The notes under the pieces were generated by a model. That model saw only the letters and a list, made by a program, of their open reading frames with translations. It ran no database searches and had not been told where the DNA came from. Below, piece by piece: positions 1-6,899 of a stretch of 17,514 nucleotides of DNA. A program made the translations under genes and the position numbers. The stretch spans positions 1 to 17,514 of the forward strand of contig CAZOMV010000112.1 in the NCBI GenBank assembly GCA_964580995.1. The letters run 5' to 3'. Source of the DNA: JAKJEP01 sp964580995 (lineage in GTDB: Bacteria; Planctomycetota; Phycisphaerae; Sedimentisphaerales; SM23-30). How positions within the stretch are numbered: the stretch's first letter is position 1; each line of letters opens with the position of its first letter.

Positions 1-100
1 TAAGGTAATGTAAGTCATTGTAAACAAAGATATTATAGGGCGCCACTAAAAAATCGCTAATTTTTGTCTAGACATTGGGGAGGGGTATAGGGTGCCACCC
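1..100 (-). repeat. Mobile-element end (left copy), reading leftwards out of the window
   Basis: Read on the minus strand, bases 55 to 1 match 12448-12503 over about 55 positions with only a handful of substitutions and one extra T. The shared core includes AGTGGCG, TATAATATCTT and ACAATGACTTA. The likeness resumes at the outer tip: 100-86 read on the minus strand gives GGGTGGCACCCTATA, against GGATGGCACTTATA at 12407-12420. Total length to the tip is 100 bases here and 97 in the other copy, so the whole segment is probably one element end. It also holds a 13-base direct repeat (TATAGGGCGCCAC at 34-46, TATAGGGTGCCAC at 86-98) and a perfect palindrome TGTCTAGACA (65-74). The transposase gene would lie to the left of base 1. 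The element family is not assigned. Confidence 0.72.
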
Positions 101-140
101 GCTTGCAGAAATTCCTGCCTGAAAAACAAGTACTTCCAAA

Positions 141-162
141 GGCTTAAAAAACAAAATAAGCC
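141..162. repeat. Inverted repeat, 6-bp arms
   Basis: GGCTTA at 141-146 pairs with TAAGCC at 157-162 across an A-rich 10-base loop. It is not followed by a T-run on either strand, so it is a poor intrinsic terminator. It could be a protein-binding site or chance in AT-rich DNA. Confidence 0.35.
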
Positions 163-274
163 AGCAAATTAAAAACTTGGTGTGATATCGATGACCACAT
201 ATCCAATCTCAACTCAAAGATTTAGTGTTTGATGGAAATTTGCATCGGACGACAATAATTTTATATTTTACCTC

Positions 275-302
275 TTGATTTATGTTTCAAAATGTGTAAA
301 AA
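275..302 (+). promoter_or_regulatory. Possible sigma70-type promoter for the operon
   Basis: TTGATT (275-280) resembles a -35 box and TAAAAA (297-302) a weak -10 box, with a 16-base spacer. The operator at 311-324 would overlie the start of transcription, a normal layout for a LacI-family repressor. Both boxes are imperfect and the region is AT-rich, so this is only a candidate. Confidence 0.25.
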
Positions 303-310
303 TACCAGAA

Positions 311-324
311 TGTTAACGATAACA
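311..324. promoter_or_regulatory. LacI-family operator candidate
   Basis: TGTTAACGATAACA is a near-perfect 14-bp palindrome (TGTTA/TAACA arms) centred on CG at 317-318. A central CpG in a short AT-rich palindrome is the usual form of LacI-family operators. It lies 49 bases before the start codon of the LacI-family gene, so autoregulation and control of the downstream operon is the natural reading. No second clear copy was found in the window. Confidence 0.6.
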
Positions 325-373
325 ATATTAATATCATCAGTTTGCATTTAATACCTTTTGAGAACAAAACCAT

Positions 374-1381
374 ATGACTATTATGCAGGTAGCAAAAAAG
401 GCCGGGGTCAGTTGCATGACCATATCCCGGGTTATCAGTGGCAATGGCACTGTCAGTCCGGCTACACGCGAGCGGATTCTTCGGGTTATGCGGGAAACGG
501 GGTATGTGCCATCCCTTGCTGCCCGGGCCATGCGCAGCGGTGATAAACTGCGTGCCAATTCTCAATTGTGCTGTGCCTTAATTTTTGGCGCCGACACCCA
601 ATATGCCCGCGATTTTTTTTATGAAATTGCCTATGCGGCGGAACAGGAAGCGGCAGCCAACGGTTTATGCCTATTACAGAGCCATTGGCAGGACACCTTT
701 GATGAATCCTGGCTGCGGATGCAATCCCTTTTTTCCATTGGAGGTCTGTGTGGTACCATATTGGCGGGGCAATTCAGTCGTGAAGAACTTTCGGCTATCA
801 AAAAGAATAACAAAAATCTGGTAGTTATAGATGGGCCGGTTCCCTCTGATTTGCCAGTCGCCTCTTTAGAGTCCGATAATTCCGGCGGATGCAAGATGGC
901 ACTGGAACATCTTATCGAACGCGGCGCCAAGCGAATTCTGATTCTTACCGGGCCGGCGAAAGATCATTACTTTTCGCAAGCCATGATCCAAGCCGTGGAA
1001 AAGGTGCGTCCTACATGTAAAGAAATAAAAATTATCCATTCCCATTTAACCAGTGAAAACGGCCGGGAAATCGTGAAACGTATTTTTGCGGAAGGGAAAA
1101 GATACGACGGCATATTCGCCAATGACGATGTGGCGATGGGAGCGTTGCGCGGTCTGTATGAATTGGGTTTGAAAATACCGGATGAAGTAAAAGTAGTTGG
1201 TTTTGATGATACCATACACGGCCAATATACCATCCCCAGCTTAACCACCATTCAAATTAATAAAAGCCAGTTGGGACGTGAGTCCGTTCGAACCCTGGTA
1301 GGAATGTTTCGCGGCCAGGAAGAACTATTGAATATCAAGAAAATAGTAAAAGCCAAATTAATTGTCAGGGAGTCCACATAA
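374..1381 (+). CDS. LacI/GalR-family transcriptional repressor
   Basis: This 335-residue protein has the standard LacI-family length and layout. An N-terminal helix-turn-helix (residues about 2-25, MQVAKKAGVSCMTISRVISG) is followed by the VSPATRERI and GYVPSLAARAM hinge-helix region to about residue 57. A periplasmic-binding-protein-like effector domain then runs to the C-terminus, with the family's GIFANDDVAMGALRGL and VVGFDDTIHG segments near residues 245-285. It is the first gene of a long co-directional run, with a palindromic operator candidate upstream at 311-324. The likely role is a sugar-responsive repressor of itself and of the transporter and enzymes downstream. The ligand cannot be read from the sequence; the neighbouring RhaT transporter suggests a deoxysugar. 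Its stop codon lies one base before the next start, so the two genes are probably translationally coupled. Confidence 0.93.
   Translation: MTIMQVAKKAGVSCMTISRVISGNGTVSPATRERILRVMRETGYVPSLAARAMRSGDKLRANSQLCCALIFGADTQYARDFFYEIAYAAEQEAAANGLCLLQSHWQDTFDESWLRMQSLFSIGGLCGTILAGQFSREELSAIKKNNKNLVVIDGPVPSDLPVASLESDNSGGCKMALEHLIERGAKRILILTGPAKDHYFSQAMIQAVEKVRPTCKEIKIIHSHLTSENGREIVKRIFAEGKRYDGIFANDDVAMGALRGLYELGLKIPDEVKVVGFDDTIHGQYTIPSLTTIQINKSQLGRESVRTLVGMFRGQEELLNIKKIVKAKLIVREST
1367..1372 (+). promoter_or_regulatory. Ribosome binding site that decides the deacetylase start
   Basis: AGGGAG inside the end of the lacI-type gene sits 10 bases before ATG 1383. A TTG at 1362 in the same frame lies upstream of this site and would add only seven unconvincing residues, so ATG 1383 is preferred. 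Confidence 0.6.
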
Positions 1382-1382
1382 A

Positions 1383-2276
1383 ATGACTACCACACATCCG
1401 AAAGTAATTTTTGGTTTTGATATGGAAACCGATATCGGTAGCTGGACGCCCTTCTATGAAGGATTGGTACACGGCACCCCCCGGATAGTGGAGGTGCTCG
1501 CAAAACACGGAGTACAAGCCACCTTTTTCTTTGTAGGTGAAGCAGCCAGATTGCACCCGGAAATTGTTCACCTGGTATCGCGGGCAGGACATGAAGTAGG
1601 CTGTCATACCCTTTATCATGAGACCGTCGGGGATGAGATCATTCCGATTCCCGGCATTCGGCCGGTGTTGCCGGAAGAATGTTTTCACCGAATCGAGGTG
1701 GCTGCGGATGTGGTACAGCAGGTTCTCGGCAAAAAAGTCACTTCTTTCCGGGCGCCCAGGCTCTGGGGAAGCACCGCCATGGTCAATGCGCTAGAAGATC
1801 TGGGATTTACCGCCGATGCCTCCTATCCGATGTTCTTCTATAAAAATCGGATCATTCCGTATCATCCGAGCCGTTCGGACTGGACCGCGGAAGGAGATAT
1901 GAAAATTATTGAAATTCCTAATTTTGCGGATATGACGATCCAGAGCCAAGACCAGCATGGTAGGGACCGGGACGCCTGGCCGATTTTCCGAACGGAAAAC
2001 GCTCAGGCTCTCATCCAGCATGTCGATCATATGTTGAAGTTTTACGCGAGTAAAAAACTGCCGCCGGTTTTGTGTTTTTATATGCATCCCTGGGAATTCC
2101 ATAAAATGCCGGAAGGGCTGATTCACTTTGGGGAGGGCGCAGTGCTTCCGGATCCGTTCATCATCAAGAACTGCGGCTGGGTAGCGGTACAAGAACTGGA
2201 CAATCTTATTACGTTGTTAAAAAAGCGGGGAGCGGAGTTTGCCACCGCCAGAGACATGGCGGACTGGGAGGTTTAG
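1383..2276 (+). CDS. Cytosolic polysaccharide-deacetylase (NodB-fold) family hydrolase
   Basis: This 297-residue protein has a single NodB homology domain of the carbohydrate esterase 4 superfamily. Visible motifs are the first acidic motif FDMETD (D13, E15, D17), the metal-binding pair in GCHTLYHE (H75 and H79), FRAPRLW (R123, P125, W128) and the late histidine motif MHPWEF (H235). The classical TFDDG is replaced by FDMET, as in the divergent PuuE/HpPgdA-like branch, whose members include enzymes acting on cyclic amides as well as sugar deacetylases. There is no signal peptide or membrane segment, so it should act in the cytosol, unlike cell-wall deacetylases. It lies one base after the regulator and three bases before the next gene, so it is clearly part of the operon. 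Likely role: removing an N- or O-acyl group, or opening an amide ring, on the imported compound. The substrate is inference. Confidence 0.85.
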   Translation: MTTTHPKVIFGFDMETDIGSWTPFYEGLVHGTPRIVEVLAKHGVQATFFFVGEAARLHPEIVHLVSRAGHEVGCHTLYHETVGDEIIPIPGIRPVLPEECFHRIEVAADVVQQVLGKKVTSFRAPRLWGSTAMVNALEDLGFTADASYPMFFYKNRIIPYHPSRSDWTAEGDMKIIEIPNFADMTIQSQDQHGRDRDAWPIFRTENAQALIQHVDHMLKFYASKKLPPVLCFYMHPWEFHKMPEGLIHFGEGAVLPDPFIIKNCGWVAVQELDNLITLLKKRGAEFATARDMADWEV

Positions 2277-2279
2277 AAA

Positions 2280-3287
2280 ATGAATGCGTTGGATGAGCTT
2301 ATCGAGCTGCAGAATAAAAGCGGATACCTTTATCAAGGGGATCGATGCCGCGTGGTTTTTGCCCCGGATCTGGGGGCAAGGGTATTCTGTGAGCTGGACG
2401 GCCGGCGGCTGCACAGGCTCGATATCGAAAATGTTCGCAAGTCGGATAGACCTTTTAATAACTATGGCGGGAATAATTTCTGGCCGGCCCCGGAAGGAGG
2501 CCAATTCGGATTCAATTACCGGGGAAATGAATGGTATGTTCAGCCGGCTATCAACCATGAGCCTTTCGCAATCAAGACCAGCACACGAACAACGGCAAAA
2601 GCTGTTAAACAGGTGGTTTTGCACAATCGATTCGGTACCGATCTGGAAGTCGTCATGCAACGAGAATTTGGTATTGACCGTGTCCCGGAACCAATCAGGA
2701 GTCTGGAACCCGCCGCTTCCATAGCCTACACAGTAACCGACCGTCTGGAGGTGCAGAACGACATTACTACCGAGCAGGCACTGATTGCCTGCTGGACACT
2801 GGAACAGTTCGACGCCAGTGATCAGACCATCGCTTTTGTCAAAGTTAATAAACCCCAACAGGCTATCAATTTTGATTTCTACGAACACCCCCAAGATCGA
2901 ATCCGTTATGGCCATAATGGTTTTTTCTATCGCGTAGATGGCCAAAAGCGTGGTCAGATAGGCATCAAAAAAGCCGCTCAGGCTGAATATATCGGATTTT
3001 ATGATCTGGAAAATAAGCTGCTCTGCATCCGTGAGATCATTAGTCAAAGTGGCGATCTGTACTTCAACATGGCGGATAATGAGCAACCCCGGGGGCCTTT
3101 TTCCGCCGCGGACAACTTCAGCATATACAACAGTGACACCGATGCCGGTTTTTTTGAACTCGAAACCGTATCCGGCGCTATGGTCGAAAACCACCAGCTA
3201 AAAGGTTCCCAGATAACAAGCAGAACCAGTTTCGCACGGTTCGAAAACAGTGATGCGATTGAGCAATTTATACAATATCTTCGATAA
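2280..3287 (+). CDS. Mutarotase-like beta-sandwich protein (DUF6786-like)
   Basis: A 335-residue soluble protein without signal peptide or membrane segment. It is almost all beta-strand in character. The segment at residues 62-86 (YGGNNFWPAPEGGQFG then NYRGNEWYVQP) recalls the DUF6786 group of galactose-mutarotase-like proteins, a match made from memory of the family. Such proteins often accompany sugar catabolism genes in planctomycetes and Bacteroidetes and may interconvert sugar anomers or simply bind sugar; no member's reaction can be read from this sequence. A strong ribosome binding site (GGGAGG, 2266-2271) lies 8 bases upstream of the ATG, overlapping the end of the deacetylase gene, and only three bases separate the two genes. 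It is a likely helper for the sugar entering through RhaT. Alternative: an enzyme of unknown reaction on the mutarotase fold. Confidence 0.65.
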   Translation: MNALDELIELQNKSGYLYQGDRCRVVFAPDLGARVFCELDGRRLHRLDIENVRKSDRPFNNYGGNNFWPAPEGGQFGFNYRGNEWYVQPAINHEPFAIKTSTRTTAKAVKQVVLHNRFGTDLEVVMQREFGIDRVPEPIRSLEPAASIAYTVTDRLEVQNDITTEQALIACWTLEQFDASDQTIAFVKVNKPQQAINFDFYEHPQDRIRYGHNGFFYRVDGQKRGQIGIKKAAQAEYIGFYDLENKLLCIREIISQSGDLYFNMADNEQPRGPFSAADNFSIYNSDTDAGFFELETVSGAMVENHQLKGSQITSRTSFARFENSDAIEQFIQYLR

Positions 3288-3334
3288 AGACCGAGTAACA
3301 AAAGGCAATCATAACTAGACCACAAAATCGAAAA

Positions 3335-3340
3335 AAGGAA
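3335..3340 (+). promoter_or_regulatory. Ribosome binding site of the first M24-like gene
   Basis: AAGGAA ends five bases before ATG 3346. The in-frame ATG at 3340 overlaps this site and so is a less likely start. Confidence 0.5.
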
Positions 3341-3345
3341 TGAAT

Positions 3346-4509
3346 ATGACTAACCATTTGCTCCCTGATAGTGAATTTCAGAAACGATGGCAGAAGACCC
3401 AGCTATTGGTCCGTGAAAAAGGGCTCGATGTTTTAATTGTACATTCGAATGAGGCGGATTTTGCCAATGTGCGTTACCTGAGTGACTATTGGCCTATTTT
3501 TGAGACTGCCGGCGTGATCGTGCCGGCCCGGGGAGAACCGGCCCTGATCATCGGCCCGGAAAGCGAAACGTACGCCAGGGACCGGAGCCGTATCCGGAAA
3601 ATCTATAAAGTGGTCGCGTACCGGGAGAGTGCGGAACCGGAGTACCCGGGTGTGCCCGTCGATACCTTTGCCAGTATCTTTATGGAGATGTTCCCCGGCC
3701 AAAAACCGAAGAAGATCGGCCTGGCGGGCTACCAGATATTCCCGCTTCCGGTTTTTGATGAAATCCAAAAAGCGGCACCGGAAGCAGAGATTATCAAAAG
3801 CGATGAAATCATCTTTAATCAGCGTAAAATCAAATCCGCCGTTGAAATGGGTATGCTGAAAGAGGCCTTTCGCATCTCGGAAAAAGCCCTGAAAAAAGCG
3901 TTAGCGGAAATAAAACCCGATATGACCGAGCTGCAACTGGTTGGCATCGTTCAGAAAGAACTCTACGCACACGGGGCTGAGTATGAAGGCCATCCAACGT
4001 ATGTTTTAGCCGGCAGGAATTCCAACCATGCGATCGGGCGTCCCGGTTATGAAAAACTGGGCAAGAACCGGCTTATCCAACTGAACATAGGCGCACGGTT
4101 CGGCGGATACTCTTCCAGTATAGGTTGTCCTGTCTGTATCGGCAAAATGAATCCGGAAATGCGGCGGCTGGTGGAAGCCGGTTTGAAATTGCATTTTAAA
4201 ACCCGGGAATGGATGAAGGCCGGGGTTGTAGCGAAAGAGGTGGTCAAGAAGTTTTTTGACCATGCGGGAAAAATGGGTGTCCGTGAAAACGCCCTCTACG
4301 GTCCCTGTCACGGGCTGGGGATGATGGAGGTGGAACAGCCCTGGATGGAATCACATAGTGACTATTTGTTGGAAGAAAACATGACCTTCCAGATTGATAC
4401 CTTTCTCTACAATCCCGAATTTGGCCTGCGCTGGGAAACCGGTGCAGCCGTTACCAAAGGCGGAGTGGAGGTTTTCTCGGATGTAATCAAGGATGTGGTG
4501 GAATTGTGA
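3346..4509 (+). CDS. M24/creatinase-fold protein lacking the aspartate metal ligands (first of pair)
   Basis: A 387-residue cytosolic protein with the two-domain layout of aminopeptidase P and creatinase: an N-terminal creatinase-N domain (about 10-155) and a C-terminal pita-bread domain (about 165-387). The five metal ligands of M24 peptidases can be placed. The first two Asp positions are N247 (QLNIGARF) and S258 (GYSSSIGC), spaced by the normal 11 residues. The His is kept (H322 in GPCHGLG). The next Glu is Asp (D351 in FQIDTF) and the last Glu is kept (E364 in RWETG). Loss of both Asp ligands is what creatinase shows, a metal-free C-N hydrolase, so a non-peptidase role is likely. A second paralogue of nearly equal length follows. 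RhaT and sugar enzymes surround it, so the substrate is probably a nitrogen-bearing small molecule linked to sugar breakdown. It could also be a binding protein without catalysis. Confidence 0.85.
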   Translation: MTNHLLPDSEFQKRWQKTQLLVREKGLDVLIVHSNEADFANVRYLSDYWPIFETAGVIVPARGEPALIIGPESETYARDRSRIRKIYKVVAYRESAEPEYPGVPVDTFASIFMEMFPGQKPKKIGLAGYQIFPLPVFDEIQKAAPEAEIIKSDEIIFNQRKIKSAVEMGMLKEAFRISEKALKKALAEIKPDMTELQLVGIVQKELYAHGAEYEGHPTYVLAGRNSNHAIGRPGYEKLGKNRLIQLNIGARFGGYSSSIGCPVCIGKMNPEMRRLVEAGLKLHFKTREWMKAGVVAKEVVKKFFDHAGKMGVRENALYGPCHGLGMMEVEQPWMESHSDYLLEENMTFQIDTFLYNPEFGLRWETGAAVTKGGVEVFSDVIKDVVEL

Positions 4510-4560
4510 AACTACGTCCTTTTCATGGAACCAATCAAAATCGGCATAAAAAATAGTATA

Positions 4561-4564
4561 GGAG
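4561..4564 (+). promoter_or_regulatory. Ribosome binding site that decides the second M24-like start
   Basis: GGAG within TAGGAGAAATTACC lies 8 bases before ATG 4573. An in-frame ATG at 4525 has no such site and would add 16 residues without family likeness, so 4573 is preferred. With this start the protein is 389 residues, nearly equal to its partner. Confidence 0.65.
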
Positions 4565-4572
4565 AAATTACC

Positions 4573-5742
4573 ATGGGATATCTGGCAAAAGAAGAACGGG
4601 ATCTAAGGCTGGTCAAAGTTCGTACTATCATGAAGGCTAAGGATTTGGACCTGGTTCTGGTCTATTATGATGAATTTAACATCGGCAACGGCTGGTATCT
4701 GACCGGCTGGTGCCCGCAATTTGAAAGCGGTGCAGTTTTGGTACCCCAAAAAGGCGAGCCGATGATACTGGGTGGACCGGAGAGCGAACCCTATGCCAAA
4801 CAGGACAGTGCTATTACGGAAACACGTAACTTCCCGGTATTCATGGTGCCGGATGAGGAATATCCCAATGCCACCATTATCAACTTCCCGAAACTTTTCC
4901 AGGAACTTAGTACCACAGCAGGCAAGATTAAACGGGTTGGGATGGTAGGGGCAGGCAGAATGCCGGCCGAGTGTTACCAGCAAATCGTGGAGGGTTTTCA
5001 CGGGGTCGAACTGGTCGATATTACCGGCGATTATGTATCGCTGCGATATATTAAAAGTAGCTGGGAAATCGAACAAATCAAAGCTGCTTTCCATCTGGCG
5101 GATGAATGTTATGAAGCCATGAAGGCAACCGTAGCACCGGGCGTATCCGAAATTGAAGTAGCGGCAGCCGGAGAATACGCCGCCCGCAGAAAAGGTGCGA
5201 GCGGCTTCGGCTTCAGCGCGATTGTAGGCAGCGGTCTGCGATCCAACGCTGTGGTACCTACGGCCAGCTCGAAAAAACTGGCCGATGGCGAGTTGGTCAT
5301 GATGGGGCTGGCGCCTAAAATAAGAGGCTACGCGGGAGTGTTCGGCCATACCCTGCCGGTTTCTGGTCATTACAGTGATAGTCAGAAGCAATGCCTGAAA
5401 CATATGTCGGAGGCCTTCCGTTTAACCAGAGAACAACTAGTTTTGGGCAAGAGCGGACGAGAAATTGACGCCCCGGCCCGGGCCTATTTTAAGAAACAGG
5501 GGCTTTCTAAATATCTGGTTTGCCCGTTTGCCCATACCATTGGTCTGCATGAAGCAGAATCTCCGTTTTTTGGACCCAACAGTAACGACATGCTTCAGGC
5601 AGGCATGACCGTATGTGTGGATATCAGCTTTTTCGGACATCCGGAATGGCACGGCGGCAGAATCGAGACGGGATTTGAAATCACGGAACAGGGTGCTGTT
5701 CCCATGAGTCCGAAGATGGATAAGATTTTATCGAATCTGTAA
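4573..5742 (+). CDS. M24/creatinase-fold protein lacking the aspartate metal ligands (second of pair)
   Basis: A 389-residue cytosolic protein with creatinase-N (about 5-155) and pita-bread (about 165-389) domains, paralogous to the gene before it. The metal-ligand positions are changed again, but differently. The two Asp positions are G245 (MMGLAPKI) and V256 (GYAGVFGH), 11 residues apart. H321 is kept (FAHTIGLHEAESP), the third acidic position is D350 (VCVDISFFG) and the last Glu is kept (E365 in RIETGFEI). The conserved substrate-side His upstream of the first ligand, kept as H228 in the partner (SNHAIGRP), appears as Val in NAVVPTASS. The two proteins are thus not redundant copies and may form a hetero-oligomer or act on successive substrates. 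A true metallopeptidase is unlikely. A creatinase-like C-N hydrolase or a pseudoenzyme partner fits best. Confidence 0.85.
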   Translation: MGYLAKEERDLRLVKVRTIMKAKDLDLVLVYYDEFNIGNGWYLTGWCPQFESGAVLVPQKGEPMILGGPESEPYAKQDSAITETRNFPVFMVPDEEYPNATIINFPKLFQELSTTAGKIKRVGMVGAGRMPAECYQQIVEGFHGVELVDITGDYVSLRYIKSSWEIEQIKAAFHLADECYEAMKATVAPGVSEIEVAAAGEYAARRKGASGFGFSAIVGSGLRSNAVVPTASSKKLADGELVMMGLAPKIRGYAGVFGHTLPVSGHYSDSQKQCLKHMSEAFRLTREQLVLGKSGREIDAPARAYFKKQGLSKYLVCPFAHTIGLHEAESPFFGPNSNDMLQAGMTVCVDISFFGHPEWHGGRIETGFEITEQGAVPMSPKMDKILSNL

Positions 5743-5782
5743 CAGCATAAACGATCTATGATGTCGTAGAGAGGCAATAGGT

Positions 5783-6829
5783 ATGAATCCATTTTTAGGT
5801 ATTTTTTTACATGCCATTGGTGGTTTTTCTTCCGCCAGCTTTTACGTTCCCATCAACAAGGTAAAACGCTGGGCATGGGAAACCTATTGGATCACGCTGG
5901 GTTTTGTAGCCTGGGTGGTGATGCCCTGGATTGGAGCTTATTTGACTACTCCTGACTTGTGGGGCATTCTTTCGAGCTGTCCGCACAAAAATTTGTTTTG
6001 GACCTATTTTTTCGGAGTACTGTGGGGGATCGGAGGTCTGAGCTGCGGACTGAGTTTGCGTTATCTGGGGCTTTCACTGGGGCAGTCCATATCCCTGGGT
6101 TTTTGTGCCGCTTTTGGCACTCTGATCCCCCCGATCTTTGCCGGTGATGTGGCTAGCTTGTTTAGTACCGCCTCTGGTCTTATTGTAATGGCCGGTATCG
6201 TGATATGCCTGGCAGGCATCGCTATTTGCGGTTATGCAGGCGCCCTCAAAGAACGCCAGCTTACCCCCGACCAGAAAAAGGTGGCCGTCAAAGATTTTTC
6301 GTTTCTTAAAGGTTTCTCCGTGGCCGTCTTCGGCGGTATTATGAGTGCCTGTATGAACTATGCCTTTAACGCCGGAAAACCCCTTGCCCAGGCCGCCTTA
6401 GAGACAGGAACACCCCATATCTATCAGAATAATCCGGTACTGATTGTGGCGCTGGCGGGCGGCTTTACTACGAATTTCATTTGCTGCACGTTCCTCAAGC
6501 TAAAAAATAAAACCATGTCCGACTTTGTTGCCAAACCAGATAGAACCCTACTACTCAACTATATTCTGGCCATCCTGAGTGGAGCCATGTGGTATGGCCA
6601 GTTTTTCTTCTATGGCATGGGAAAGACCAAAATGGGGAAATATGATTTCGCCAGTTGGAGTATCCACATGGCTTTCATTATTGTTTTCAGCAACTTTTGG
6701 GGGATTTATCTCAAAGAGTGGAAACTGGTCAATTCCAAGACGAAGATAATTCTCTTGATAGGAATACTGGTTTTAATTGCCTCTACTTTTATGATAGGCA
6801 TAGGCAATAGTATGGCTACCGAAAAGTAG
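5783..6829 (+). CDS. rhaT: L-rhamnose/H+ symporter family permease (RhaT)
   Basis: A 348-residue integral membrane protein that is a clear RhaT family member (E. coli RhaT has 344 residues). It shows about ten hydrophobic segments from residue 3 to the C-terminus. Recognisable RhaT signatures are HAIGGFSSASFYVPINKVK with WAWETYW at the N-terminus, WGIGGLSCGLSLRYLG near residue 75, LKGFSVAVFGGIMSACMNYA near residue 175, and AMWYGQFFFYGMG with SWSIHMAF near residues 270-295. The family imports L-rhamnose, and in E. coli also L-lyxose and L-mannose, with protons across the inner membrane. AGAGAGG (5768-5774) is a good ribosome binding site, 8 bases from the ATG. It sits mid-operon between cytosolic enzymes and secreted proteins. 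No rhamnose isomerase, kinase or aldolase gene is in the window, so the true cargo may be a rhamnose relative or a modified 6-deoxysugar. Confidence 0.93.
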   Translation: MNPFLGIFLHAIGGFSSASFYVPINKVKRWAWETYWITLGFVAWVVMPWIGAYLTTPDLWGILSSCPHKNLFWTYFFGVLWGIGGLSCGLSLRYLGLSLGQSISLGFCAAFGTLIPPIFAGDVASLFSTASGLIVMAGIVICLAGIAICGYAGALKERQLTPDQKKVAVKDFSFLKGFSVAVFGGIMSACMNYAFNAGKPLAQAALETGTPHIYQNNPVLIVALAGGFTTNFICCTFLKLKNKTMSDFVAKPDRTLLLNYILAILSGAMWYGQFFFYGMGKTKMGKYDFASWSIHMAFIIVFSNFWGIYLKEWKLVNSKTKIILLIGILVLIASTFMIGIGNSMATEK

Positions 6830-6899
6830 AAGTTGTATCTATTCAAGGGATGCGTATAAGATTCCAAAGTAATTGTTCATGTAACTGTAAGGAAAATTG

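Larger units (their letters stand above)
101..373. other. Non-coding leader before the lacI-type gene
   Basis: No credible gene is seen in this AT-rich stretch. It holds an inverted repeat at 141-162 (GGCTTA and TAAGCC with a 10-base loop), a small palindrome AAGTACTT at 128-135, a weak sigma70-like promoter around 275-302 and a LacI-type operator at 311-324. It separates the mobile-element end from the operon and is the likely control region of the whole plus-strand cluster. Confidence 0.6.

Noticed and set aside
2217..3194. Long open frame on the minus strand
   Set aside because: It lies wholly opposite the mutarotase-like gene and its product has no recognisable motif; the plus-strand gene has a good ribosome site and operon spacing.
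4603..5403. Long open frame on the minus strand opposite the second M24-like gene
   Set aside because: The plus-strand frame has clear family motifs; the minus frame is unlike any protein I recognise.
5783..6829. Evidence for a standard L-rhamnose degradation operon
   Set aside because: Only the transporter is of rhamnose type; no RhaA, RhaB, RhaD or lactaldehyde enzymes are visible, so the usual pathway is not claimed.
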